DNA from: Microcebus murinus
Taxonomy: Eukaryota; Chordata; Mammalia; Primates; Cheirogaleidae
Reading direction: 5' to 3'
Assembly (NCBI RefSeq): GCF_040939455.1
Contig: NC_134107.1
Coordinates: 9,115,537-9,179,536, forward strand
Length of the DNA stretch: 64,000 nt
The notes beneath the pieces are model-generated. The model worked only from the letters and a program-made list of their open reading frames with translations. It did no database searches and was not told where the DNA came from. The stretch's first letter is position 1. Each line of letters starts with the position of its first letter. A program made the position numbers and the translations under genes. Shown one piece after another: positions 14,839 through 25,735 of the stretch.

Positions 14839-16728
14839 AACTGGGCTGGGACGGACCCCGGGACGGTGCTAGTTAGTGGAGCTCCTTCCCACTGAGCTAT
14901 ATAGAGACCTGGGGTGGCAAACTCCAGGCAGTTAAGGCCCGTCACATGGGGGGCTAGTGCTAAAGAATCAAATCAAATCAAGACAAAACTATTTTATACT
15001 TCTATTTCCTGCTGCTTCTCCATGCAGTGACCCAAGGAAACTTCTGGAATGCAGCCTGGGTCCAGGGAGTTTCCCGAGGGCTTGCAGCCTAGGGGCTGTT
15101 CAGAGGGGATACCTCTCCCTTGGTCTTGTTTGGAAGCAGTGGCCTTAAAGGCACGGTGCAGAGCTGCCCATGAGCAGCCTGCCACTTTGGGTACGGTCCC
15201 AGGAGTGCAATGGTCTGGGGACCTTGTAGGAGGCCCAGTGGGTCATTCACAGGCTTATCAATCACCCGCAGAACTCGTGCCATGAGCCGGGCATGCAGGG
15301 GACCGGCTTGGGTTTGCCCCAGCTCTGTAGGTGCCGGCTGTGCCTGGCCCTTCTCTCCATTGGCCTCAGGCTCCTGGTGCGCAAGACGGGACAGAAGCCA
15401 CCTCTCCTGGGGTTGCACGCAGGTGCTGGGTCCTGGCGCTCACCTGGTCTCGGAGGGAGTCGCCACCTTCTGAGGAAGCCCCCAGACATGCTGAGCAGTC
15501 CCACCCTGATGAGAGTGCACCAGGGACACAGCCCCTGCACAGCAGGACCAGCAGCCAGGCGCAGGCGTTGATGCCTGAGCTGATCCTAGATGGGCCTGGG
15601 GCAGGCTGGCGTCACAGGTACCTTGTAAACCCGAGAAGTCCGCAGAGCCGGCCTCCGTGACAGGAAATGCTAGCTGTTCGTGCTGCCCCTACTGGCAATG
15701 GGCTGGGGGGCCTGGAGGTGATCTGCATGCAGGTGAGGGCCTGCCAGAGAGGGCCTGCGCGTCCAGCGGCAGTTCCAGGTAGAGGGCCAGTTAGCACAGC
15801 ACACCTGGGAGAGGCCGCCCCAGGGCACACGCAGTACCTGGGTGGGCCAGCGGAGGGCAGCAGAGCTCCAGCGGTGGGCGACCCGGGTGGCCCTGGCCGG
15901 CCCCCTCCTCACCTCCCCACTCAGCACTAGGAGGGCAGGGGCAGTCGCCCTAGACTAGAACTTTCTTCTCTTCCTTCTCCACTAAGATGCCTGCTCCTCC
16001 TGGCAGGCTTCCTTGACCCCTAGGCTTGGGGCCCTCATCTGGGCTGTCACAGCTTCTGCCTAAGGGACACTAGGGGACCTGCGCTGTGGCGGTGACAATC
16101 CACGTGAGGCTCTAGGCTGCGGGGTGCAGGGCGGCCTGCCCTGACTGGGGTGGGTGTGATGGGGGCTCCCACACCCTGGAGTGCAGGGGGGGACCCCTGG
16201 GTGTTGTGCGCCCGCCCCGCCTGCCGGCCATGAGGAGGCACAGACCCCTCCCCATCCGTCTGACACCTGCAGGGGACCTGGGTGCCAGGCGCGGGTGCAC
16301 GGATCTGTCCCGGGTGATCTGTCGCGGCTCGGGGGACCCTGTATTTCTGTGCATGTTGGATTCACTCAACCTCATTTCCTTAGGGATCCGGGTCTCAGCC
16401 ACCCCTCGCCAGTGTTAGGTACACGTGTAGCGGAAACCTTGTGCAGGTTTTGTCGGGGCGAAGAAAAGGAGGTCTGTGCCTGGGGACACAGCGGCTGTCG
16501 GCCAGGGCATGCAGGAGGGTCCCACTTTGAAGACAGGGCCAAAGTCCCAGGAGGAGAGATCTGGGGGGTCAGAGGCCAACCTGAATATCCCCCACCCCAC
16601 ACTCCACAGCCTCCGCCTCCAGGGGGGAGCTGGGTGGGGGGAGCTGAGATAGGAACCGAGGCCCAGGTTGGCACCACCTGGGCCTCTTCGGGGACCCCTC
16701 TGCAGCCTGTCCTTGAGTGTGGGGGCCT
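14839..16728. other. Intergenic DNA, no gene seen
   Basis: Mixed GC-rich sequence with no exon signals or repeat that I can name. The long frame entering the CCCCTN minisatellite from here is an effect of the repeat. Confidence 0.5.
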
Positions 16729-17106
16729 ACACCTGCCCCTGCCCCTATCCCAACCCCTGCCCCTGCCCCTGCCCCAGCTCCTGCCCCTACCCCTATCCCA
16801 GCCCCTATCCCTGCCCCTGCCCCAGCCCCTGCCCCTGCCCCTATCCCAGCCCCTGCCCCTGCCCCTGCCCCTATCCCAGCCCCTATCCCTGCCCCTGCCC
16901 CTATCCCAACCCCTGCCCCTGCCCCTGCCCCAGCTCCTGCCCCTACCCCTATCCCAGCCCCTATCCCTGCCCCTGCCCCAGCCCCTGCCCCTGCCCCTAT
17001 CCCAGCCCCTGCCCCTGCCCCTGCCCCTATCCCAGCCCCTATCCCTGCCCCTGCCCCTATCCAGCCCCTATCCCTGCCCCATCCCCAGTCCCTGCCCCTG
17101 CCCCAG
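16729..17106. repeat. CCCCTN minisatellite with perfect 156-bp higher-order duplication
   Basis: Six-base units (CCCCTG, CCCCTA, CCCAGC, CCCAAC) fill the block. The stretch 16745-16900 is repeated base for base at 16901-17056, and a third, imperfect copy starts at 17057. Because 156 is a multiple of 3 and the units lack stops, all three + frames stay open, giving Pro/Ala/Leu/Cys-rich translations that are not genes. Confidence 0.95.
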
Positions 17107-17189
17107 GCCTTGCACTTGTGCCAATCCCCAGGGGACCCTTTCTATACGCTGGCTCCACCCCTGCCCACTACCTGACTTGGTTTTCTCCC

Positions 17190-17385
17190 TGGCATGCCTG
17201 CTGTCTGGTACAGTGTATATTTGTTTATCTGTTGTTTGCATCCCTTCACTAGAACACAAATCCACGAGGGCAAAGACTTTATTTTATTCACTGCTGAGTC
17301 TCCAGCACCCAGGATAGCACCTGGCACATAGTAGGTGCTTGCCGCGTGTCTGTTGACCAAGTGGATGGCTGAACAGATGCCCGAG
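17190..17385 (+). mobile_element. L2 LINE 3' end
   Basis: CACTAGAACACAAATCCACG, GAGGGCAAAGACTTTATTTT, CAGCACCCAGGATAGCACCT and GGCACATAGTAGGTGCTTGC are the classic ordered words of the L2 3' end on the + strand. Confidence 0.85.
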
Positions 17386-18589
17386 GCTGTGCCCCGCTGC
17401 AGGGTGCGAGCCCGGGTGTGGCTCTGGCTCACCTTCTGTGTTCTAGGGGTATCGACAAGGAGGACGGTGAAAGGGGCCTAAACCCACGACCTGGGAAAAT
17501 GGTCAGATGAACCTCTGGGTGCGGTCAGCACAGACCCTGGGGGACCCTGGGCCTCTGGCGGTGGCCCCGCAGGAACACCGTGTGTGTGAACGTGCCTTAC
17601 ACACTCACGCATTCTCATTTCTGGCTTACAGAGGAGGGGATGTAGGCGCAGAACATTCTGGAACACCCCCCCAAGCACACCTGGGCTGACTGCCTCAAAC
17701 TAAAGTCGTGTTGTCCACTCCAATGGACAGAAGGGATTGCACTTGTTTCTGGGACTGTCCAAGGCTAGGAGTCACTCCAGGGAGGACAAGGGGGATATTG
17801 TCACAGCCTGGGTGTCCAAAGGTGGCAGTGTCACCTCAGCTGTGGGGACAGGCTGTGCACAGCACACACTGAGGCCGGCAGGGAGGCAGGTCAGGTCCTC
17901 TGTGGCCAGAGGCAGGGAGGCCTCTTGGCAGCGCCAGGGAGCACCAGGGGTGAGGTGGGCAGGAAAGGTGTGCGAGAACCTCAGCTTTTGGGAGCAGGTG
18001 GCAGGCGGGCAGCTGCGACACATGCCCGAGGTGGCCAGGGCTGGGCTTGAGGGGACAGACACCAGCGCAGGAAGAAGGGCCAGAGACCCTGGGTCTCTGG
18101 TCAAAACTCATCGGCTCCTCGAGACTTGGTGTGGGGTCCGCAGGCCCTGCCGGGAGCTGCCCCGGTTACAGCCTGACCTGGTTGGTGCCTCCGGCATTTC
18201 TGTGAGATGCCAAGAATGTGTGGCGGGTGCTTGGGACCGGAAGGCCTCGCTCTCCACCCGGCAAGCCACTTGGCCGCATAGCTGAGAGGCAGTGACTCCG
18301 CGTGACCGAGGGGCATGCCGGACCGCGGGCTTGGCTCTGGCCTATCCACGGTGGCCGGCGGGGGTGGGGGTGGGGTGGTGCACGGGGGTTCCAGGCTGGA
18401 CGGGAGAAACAGTTCGGAAGAGTGAACCCGGCCGAGGTTAGGGAGGGGCCCGGCCGCCGCCCCTGCGCCGTGGCGAGAGTTCTGGCTTTGCTTTGTCCTT
18501 TTTGCAGGACAGCGCTCACCCTGTCCTCAGGTGACCAGTGCCGTGGCAGGGACGGGAGTTCACGCCTTAGAGCCGGGGCTGACCCCCGC
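17386..18589. other. Intergenic DNA, no gene seen
   Basis: GC-rich sequence with no exon signals or named repeat. Confidence 0.5.
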
Positions 18590-19375
18590 TGCTCCCCCCA
18601 AACACAGGCTGCTGATCCCCTGGGGCCGCTGTGACAAAGTGCCCAGGCCGGGTGGCTTTACACGCTGGGAACGGGTTCTCTCCCAGAGCTGCAGGCCAGA
18701 AGTCCGGGACCGAGGTGTGGGCAACGAGCTTCCTCCGACGGCAGTTGGGGGGCCTTCCTCACTCCTCCCAGCTCCTGGTGGCCCCGGCGTCCCTTGGCTG
18801 TGGCTGTGCCACCCAGGTCTCTGCCTCCAGCCGCACGTGCCTTCTCCCCTGGGTGCCTCTGTCCAGATTCCCTTCTTTTTTTTTTTTTTTTTTTTTTTTT
18901 GAGACAGAGTCTCTCTTTGTTGCCCAGGCTAGAGTGAGTGCCGTGGCGTCAGCCTCGCTCACAGCAACCTCAGACTCCTGGGCTCAAGCGATCCTCCTGC
19001 CTCAGCCTCCCGAGTAGCTGGGACTACAGGCATGCGCCACCACGCCTGGCTAATTTTTTGTATATATTAGTTGGCCAATTAATTTCTTTCTATTTATAGT
19101 AGAGACGGGGTCTCGCTCTTGCTCAGGCTGGTTTCGAACTCCTGACCTCGAGCAATCCGCCCGCCTCGGCCTCCCAGAGAACTAGGATTACAGGCGTGAG
19201 CCACCGCGCCCGGCCCAAGATTCCCTTCTTTTAAGGACACCAGTTATATTGGATCTAGGGCCCACCCTACTCCAGTATAACCTCATATTAATGACATCTG
19301 CAAAAAACCCTATTTCCAAATAAGGTCACATTCTAGGGTTCCAGGTGGATGTGAATTTTGGGCGCACGATTCCAC
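18590..19375 (-). mobile_element. MLT1-type MaLR LTR split by an Alu
   Basis: The left part (18590-18864) has GGCCGCTGTGACAAAGTGCC and GCAGGCCAGAAGTCCGGGAC. The right part (19218-19375) has AAGGACACCAGTTATATTGG, CCTATTTCCAAATAAGGTCA and GAATTTTGGGCGCACGATTC. Together they form an antisense MLT1 LTR, interrupted by the Alu at 18880-19217. Confidence 0.85.
18880..19217 (-). mobile_element. Strepsirrhine Alu dimer, antisense, with 15-bp target duplication
   Basis: A T-run leads into GAGACAGAGTCTCTCTTTGT and the unit ends at GCCACCGCGCCCGGCC. The linker TTGGCCAATTAATTTCTTTC marks a strepsirrhine Alu. The direct repeat AGATTCCCTTCTTTT lies at 18865-18879 and 19218-19232. It is inserted into an older MLT1 LTR. 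Confidence 0.97.
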
Positions 19376-21154
19376 CCAGTGCTCTCCCTGCCCAGCACTC
19401 ACGGGCAGACGGCTTTCCTCCCTGCTTTCCCCCGGGAGCCTGCAGCCAGCCTCATGTCGAGGGGCCGAGTGCCAGGCGTTGGGAGGGTGGAGGGCCAGAG
19501 AGAGGGGTGCAGGAATCGGCACCGTGCCGGGGCCTTTGGCCAGTTATTGGACCCACCGGGACCTCAGTTGTCACATCTGCAAAATGGCCCATTATTTCCC
19601 GCTGCTGCACTGACATCAGTTGCTGATTCCCTAAAGCAAGTGGGGACGACGGAGGCGGCTTGTGTGGGACCAGGAGCGCCGTCCTCAGACACGGCCGAGG
19701 GTCAGCCCAGTCCTGCCCGCTGCCCTCTGGCTGCACGAACTCCTGTGCCTTGGCTGCCTCATCCCTAGAATGGGAATAACGATCGTCCCTGCCTGGGGGG
19801 TTGACGTGAGGACAGATGGGGGATGACCAGGGTGAGACATGGTCGTCCGGCGCCCAGCCACGCGACCAGCTCGCCACAGACCGGCCTCCACGAGAGTGGG
19901 CTCCGTGCCTCGGGCGCTTGGAGATGGTCAAGGAGGCTCCTGCCGCTCTCCTTCATTTCCTTGGAGACCCTGGTTCCACCTGGGGCTGCACTGGTGTTAT
20001 CAGCGGCGAGAGCGGCGAGATGGACCCGGCGACGGCAGGGCTACCGGCCACATCTCAGAGACGGACTCGGTGCCAGCCGGGCGGCTGGGCGGCTGGGAGT
20101 GGAGCGTGCAGGGCTTCCTGCAGAAGCGACCTCCCGGGTCCTTCCCTCTGATGACGCCGGGCCGCGCAGTGCCCTTGCCCAAGGAGCTGCCACCAGCTTG
20201 TCTGCAGCGAGAAGACAGCCGCGGGGGGAGGGGCAGCAAGGCCACCATGCCCAAAGCACCTCCCTCCTCTGCCCAGAAAGGAGGCCCCACGGTGGGCGGA
20301 TGGAGGCTCTGCGGTTCCCCGGCACCCCGTGCGCCGACTGACCGTCCTCCTCGCGGGCAGACCCCGTGTCAGCTGGCAGGGCCCGGAGCCGGCACTGGGC
20401 TGGACACTTCCTCGGTCTGGCCTGTCTGTGTCACACGGCTAAGGATGCCCAACAAAGAGCGCGGTGTCTTTCCGGGGCTCCCGTCTGAAGGGTCCTGCCA
20501 CTCGAGCCACCGCCCGAGGGCTGGGTCTCCACGGATCAGCGGGGCACACCTGTCGTCACCCCCCGCCCACCTTCTCGCCTGGTTAAGACAACTCCAGCCC
20601 TCTCCGCCCCCCCCCCCCGTGTTCCCCAGCTTGTTCACCTGGCACAGAGAGGCGGTGAGCAACCAAGAAAGGGACTTTTGATCTGGGGACGGCTGGCGCT
20701 TCTGCCAAGGGCCCCAGACATCTCTGCCTGGCTCGAGCCCAAGCCAGCTTCTCCAAGCGCAGCTCCTTCCAGGGCGGCTGTTGGGAAGCACCTTTGAAAA
20801 ATGGCTTTATGCAGCCAGCCTGGAGGGCTGCGGACCCAGGTTGGCCACCAGCCTGGGGCCCGGGATGTGGGGCCATATGGCAGGTTTAGACACGGAGCCA
20901 GGCCCTGACATTCCTGCGTGGCAGCCCGGGGGCCCTGCAGCCGCGGCCCACTCCGGGTCTCTGCCAGCCGGTGTCTCTAGGGGCTTTCTCCGCGAGGGGC
21001 GAGGGGACGGGCTCCCGAGCCAGCCACCTCGGAAACGTCCGCCAGTGCCGAAGCCCCGGAGCAAAGCCGTGGTCTTTCCCCGCCGCCACCCTCTTTGGTC
21101 CGTGATGCTCCGCCCGGCCACTGCTCCTGCTCTCAGGGTTCGGACGGGGACTCA
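19376..21154. other. Intergenic DNA with MIR fragments
   Basis: MIR-like words lie at about 19520-19620 (CCTCAGTTGTCACATCTGCA, AAAATGGCCC) and 19735-19820 (CTCATCCCTAGAATGGGAAT). I see no exon. Confidence 0.5.
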
Positions 21155-21420
21155 GTTTATTTTTGTCCTGGGCTGATTATCTTTAATAAGGCCACGGAGA
21201 ACGTTTCCTTGTAAGCTCGTTTTAAGGAAATGTTTGTGCGTTAAGCATTTTCCCACAGCGGTGAGACAATGTGCCGTGCGCTGCCAAAGATCACATTTGC
21301 CGTCCTCGGCGTTCCCGCCGCTGGACGGTGAGCTTGGAGGCCGGCCAGGCGGGCGCTGCCAGGGCCCTGCATCGATCACTATCAGGGCGCCTTTGATTAA
21401 TATCTCCCGGGGACGGAGGC
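21155..21420. promoter_or_regulatory. Candidate conserved noncoding element with TCF/LEF and ATCGAT words
   Basis: This AT-rich, repeat-free island in GC-rich DNA holds GATTATCTTTAATAAGG, an inverted pair TTTCCTT (21204-21210) / AAGGAAA (21224-21230), ATCGAT (21371-21376) and a TCF/LEF consensus CCTTTGAT (21390-21397) running into ATTAATATC. The texture is that of a developmental enhancer, but conservation cannot be shown from one genome. Confidence 0.4.
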
Positions 21421-22190
21421 CTGTGCCTGGCTGGCCCGCAGCAACCCGCTGCAGAGGGGCTCCGCGGCAGGGTCTGGGGGGCGGCGCTGGCGGCGGGGTG
21501 GGGCACGGCCTCCGGCAGGTGGCCTGAGTGCAGGGCGAGCTTGGCCGTGGCCGTGTGAACCGGCCGCCCGGCCCCGCTCCCGGCTCTCTGAAGCACTTCC
21601 AGTTCGCCCGGCTCAGTCCCGCGGCCCTTTGCGTTTCCAGTTAATCCAGATCCACGGAGCAAAACCAAACTGTCCGGGTCCCCTGAGGGCTGCTGCCCTC
21701 CCTGCCTCCCAGGCCCGGCCACCCAGCTGCCGTGGGAAGGTGCCTCTGGGCGATGATTCTCTGAGCCCGCCGTGGGGACGGGGAAGTGGGTCTGAGCTTC
21801 CTGTCCCTGGTGAGCTGCCCCCAGCGTGGAGGGGCCTCCCTCCTACCATCTTCCTGCTCAGGGCCACGAGCTCCCAGGGCCCAGCGCTGGCCCGCCGAGC
21901 AGTCAGGCAGGGGGCGGCAGCAGTGACTGGCTGCATGGTGGCCTGGCCACAGAAAGGCAGGCAGGACGGCAAAGGGCAGCGTTTGGGGTTTTCAGGGGTC
22001 TCAGCCTCTGAGTGGGAGAAAGAGGCTCCCCAAATGTGAAGTATTGCAGGGAGGAGGCTGGGGAGGGGATAGGAGTAGCTGGTCCAGACAGAGGGGAAGG
22101 AGGGAGGGGCCCGGGGATGGGCAGCTGTGGTGTCGGTCTAGTACCTGAAAGGTGGGGATGGGCTGATGCTGGCAGAGGGTTGGGCAGCCC
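21421..22190. other. Intergenic DNA, no gene seen
   Basis: GC-rich, with no named repeat and no exon structure. Confidence 0.5.
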
Positions 22191-22194
22191 CGGG

Positions 22195-22231
22195 TTAGGG
22201 GTTAGGGTTAGGGTTAGGGGTTAGGGTTAGG
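22195..22231. repeat. Interstitial telomere-type repeat (TTAGGG)n
   Basis: Six units of TTAGGG with one-base G expansions (TTAGGGG) run in the same direction. It is a short internal array and not a chromosome end, since unique sequence continues on both sides. Confidence 0.95.
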
Positions 22232-22699
22232 CATCCTGCTTGCCCAGCAAGCTGATGGCTGCATGGGTAAGGCCACTGGGGCAGGGGTTTATTCTAAGCA
22301 GGAATGTCTCTGATTTGGGGGGCAATTGGAAACCTTTAAAGCAGGAGGGTCCTTCGGGGGCCACGGAGTCAGACCCCTTGCATGGGGAGGCTGAGATCTG
22401 TCCTGGCAGGAGTGGTCCATGCTACCTTGTTGGGGGAGGACCCAGTGGCTGCCACCTTGAGAGCTCTCTAGGGCAGGTACTCCGGTCCCTCCTGGTGCGT
22501 ACCCCAGGGCCGGAGTGCAGTGCTTGCACCAGGAATGCTGAGGAAGGCCTGCCACCCAGACGCTTTGCTGCCCCTGTTTGCTGAGCACCAGGCAGACCCT
22601 GCCAGCCCGAAATACCACGGTGGGTGCAGGCCCAGCCCCACCCAATACTGCTCCGGACAGCCGGGCCTCCTCTCGCCCAGCTGCACCTGCCGGCCTCAG

Positions 22700-23130
22700 G
22701 GCGTTTGGACTAGGTGGCCTCCAATAACGATCAGTCCAAATCCCAACTTCTGGAAGCTGGGAGTATGACATTATTTGGAGAAAAGGGTCTTTGCAGGTCT
22801 GATTGAGGTTAGAATTCTCAATTAGAGACCATCTGCCTGGCTCACAGGCCTCCTGAGAGACGGGAGAAGACGCAGGGAAGGGAGGGGCCGCATGGAGATG
22901 GAGGCAGAGACTGTAGTGATGTGGCCACAAGCCGAGGAACGCCACAGCTCCCAGAAGCTGGAAGAGGCTAGAAGAGTCCTCCCTCGGAGCTTTTGGAGGG
23001 AGCGTGGCCCTGTCGACACCTTGATCTTGGACTTGTGTTCTCCAGACTGAGAGAAGACGCTGCTGCTGTTCTGAGCCGCCTGGTTTGGGATCGTTTGTTG
23101 CAGTAGCTGCAGGAGACTCATGGACACGTG
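22700..23130 (+). mobile_element. MLT1-type MaLR LTR
   Basis: Ordered words include GACATTATTTGGAGAAAAGG, GTCTTTGCAGGTCTGATTGA, GTGATGTGGCCACAAGCCGA, CACCTTGATCTTGGACTTGT and CTGTTCTGAGCCGCCTGG, an MLT1 LTR on the + strand. Confidence 0.85.
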
Positions 23131-23154
23131 TCAGGCCTCAGCTAAGACCGGCTC

Positions 23155-23397
23155 CCTCGGGAGGTGCTCCCTGGGGTGGTGCTCCCTGGGGAAGGTGCTC
23201 CCTCGGGAGGTGCTCCCTGGGGTGGTGCTCCCTGGGGAAGGTGCTCCCTGGGGTGGTGCTCCCTGGGGAAGGTGCTCCCTGGGGTGGTGCTCCCTGGGGA
23301 AGGTGCTCCCTGGGGAAGGTGCTCGCTGGGGAAGGTGCTCGCAGGGGAAGGTGCTCCCTGGGGTGGTGCTCCCTGGGGAAGGTGCTCGCTGGGGCCA
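23155..23397. repeat. 15/16-bp GC-rich minisatellite
   Basis: About 15 units alternate between GGTGCTCCCTGGGGAA (16 bp) and GGTGCTCCCTGGGGT (15 bp), with variants CCCTCGGG, TCGCTGGG and TCGCAGGG. It starts in or just after the end of the MLT1 LTR. Confidence 0.95.
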
Positions 23398-23700
23398 TGG
23401 AAGTGCCTTCTGTCCCTTGGGAGCCCCATCATTATCCACGATTGTGCATTTGCTAATCACTTGTGGATCAATATATAATCACATATCAATCACTTATTGA
23501 CCTATTTATTGGCCAGTTACACATTTGTGGATCATTTATTGAGAACAGGGACTGCGTCTGGTCCATCTTTAAACCCAGCGCCCGGCGCCCAGCCAAGCGA
23601 CTGACTCTTACTGGGCTCCTGCTGTGATTGCAGTTTGTTAGTGTTATTTTCATGGTATTAAATAAATGAGCGAATGAGCAGATACCTCCCAGTTCACTCA
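23398..23700. other. AT-rich stretch, possible L2 remnant
   Basis: ATTTATTGAGAACAGGGACT followed by GCGTCTGGTCCATCTTTAAA and CCCAGCGCCCGGCGCCCAGC looks like a decayed L2 3' end, ending near TATTAAATAAATGAGCGAAT. Confidence 0.45.
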
Positions 23701-25040
23701 CTCACTTCGTCACCGTCTCCTGCGTGCCCACTGGGTCCTGGGGGCCGGGGAGACGGCTGCGGACAGGACAGACCAAAGCGCCCGCCCCGTGGGCTGCTCT
23801 CGTGGGGGAGGCAGACGCGGAGTCCGGTGGGTCGGGTGGTGGTGGCCGCGGCGAGATTTAGGCTGGGCCAGGGCAGGGCTCGCAGACAAAGGGACACTTC
23901 AGCGCAGACCTGAGGGCGGGGAGGGGGACCAGCAGAGACCTCGGACAGGGCTGCACGTGCAGAGGCCCTGAGGCGGAGGGTGCTTGGCCGGTTCAGGTTC
24001 ACTGAGGGGGCTCTGGGGCGCAGAGAGGAGCTTGGGGTGGGAGGCCACGTGGTGGGCCCTGGAGGCTCGCAGACTGGCGCGAGGCCCGTGCCGTGTGCCA
24101 TGTGAGATGGGGGTGCGGGGCAGGCTGGGTGGAGAAAGGGTGGGGTCCGATGCACCTCCAGGGCTTGCTGCGGTGGCTGGGACTCCTGTGGCCTTTGAGC
24201 TGGACAGTTTGGACTCGAGGGTCCCCAGGGTGGCTCGGAATGTCTCTGAGTCTGCATGGATTGCTGGGGACGCAGGGAATCGCTTCAATCAGACAGAGAA
24301 GCTGTTCAGGGGGAGGAGGAGCCGTGTTCTTACTCCCCCAGGGCGGGAGACGCCTGAGCTGGGGCGCGGCCAGGCCAGGGCGCTTGCGGCTCTACTGCGT
24401 TTAAAGGCGTCTCCGACTGCTGCTCTGAGAAGCCGCTGCTCCCCTCAGTTCCAAACCCGCCGATCAGCCCCGCCGGTCTGCGTGTGCCATGTGTGTGGGG
24501 CCCTCCTGTGTGCCGGGCGCCCTGCCGCAGTCGGCACACGTCGTCCAACTTAGTCCTTCCCCCTGGGACGCCCCTTTCACAGATGAGGGAACCGAGGCCC
24601 AGAGAGGGAAGTCCCTGACGTCAGGGCCTCCTGCCGGGAAGGGGTGGGGCCTGGCCCGAAGCTCAGGCCTGCGCGAGTCCAAAGACAGCGTCTCCTGCAT
24701 GTGTCCCTGACAGCTCGTGGGGGCCGGGAGAGACAACGGCCGATGCGCTGCCACGGCCTCTGCAGGGGGGCGGTCGGGTCCCTGGGCCAGAGGCTGTGGG
24801 CTGGAGCTGAGTTCAGATGTGGGAAGCGGAGGTGCAAGTGTTCTAGGAGGGAGCGTGTGAGAGACGGAAAACACGAGGCCAAGAGGGTGGCCTGGTGGGA
24901 TCTCCGTCTCCAAGACTAGGGGCGGGGGACATGGCCACTGGGGGTCCCTTGACTGAGATCCCTGCTCAGCGCTGGGGAGAAAAGGGCAGGAAATGCAAAT
25001 TATACAACCCAGACAATTGTGTTTTGGGGGGATAACCAAT
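23701..25040. other. Intergenic DNA with MIR fragment
   Basis: A MIR core lies at about 24580-24625 (GATGAGGGAACCGAGGCCCA). The rest is GC-rich with no exon signals. Confidence 0.5.
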
Positions 25041-25045
25041 GTTCT

Positions 25046-25735
25046 TCATCCATCCATCCACCCATCCAAACATCCATCTATCCATCATCCATCCATCCAT
25101 CCATCCATCCATCCATCCATCCATCCATCCAGACATCCATCCATCTAAACATCCATCCATCCATCCATCCATCCATCCATCCATCCATCCATCCATCCAT
25201 CCAAACATCCATCCAAACATCCATCCATCCATCCATCCATCCATCCATCCATCCATCCATCCATCCAAACATCCATCCATCCATCTATCCATCTAAACAT
25301 CCAGACATCCATCCATCTAAACATCCATCCATCTAAACATCCATCCATCCATCCATCCATCCATCCATCCATCCATCCATCCATCCAAACATCCATCCAT
25401 CTAAACATCCATCCATCCATCCATGCAAATATCCATCCATCCATCCATCCATCCATCCATCCATCCATCCATCCATCCATCCATCCATCCATCCAAACAT
25501 CCATCCATCTAAACATCCATCCATCCATCCATGCAAATATCCATCCATCCATCCATCCATCCATCCATCCATCCATCCATCCATCCATCCATCCATCCAT
25601 CCATCCAAACATCCATCCATCTAAACATCCATCCATCCATCCAAACATCCATCCATCTAAACATCCATCCATCCATCCAAACATCCATCCATCTAAACAT
25701 CCATCCATCCATCCATGCAAATATCCATCCAAACT
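25046..25735. repeat. (ATCC)n satellite with AAAC and GCAAATATCC higher-order variants
   Basis: Almost 690 bp of ATCC (GGAT/TGGA on the other strand), punctuated by CAAACATCC, CTAAACATCC, CAGACATCC and GCAAATATCC variants that recur in blocks. The variant block CATGCAAATATCC appears three times (about 25420, 25530, 25715). Open frames through it (Ile-His-Pro-Ser or Met-Asp-Gly-Trp repeats) are repeat artefacts. Confidence 0.97.

Noticed and set aside
16181..17317. A 378-codon + frame with Leu-Pro repeats, plus two similar frames
   Set aside because: All three frames are open because the CCCCTN minisatellite lacks stops; this is a repeat effect.
22195..22231. A true chromosome end
   Set aside because: Only six units, with unique sequence on both sides.
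23155..23397. CRISPR-like look of regularly spaced repeats
   Set aside because: Units are directly adjacent with no unique spacers, in a mammalian genome; it is a minisatellite.
25145..25732. A 195-codon frame of Met-Asp-Gly-Trp repeats
   Set aside because: Translation of the TGGA tetranucleotide satellite.
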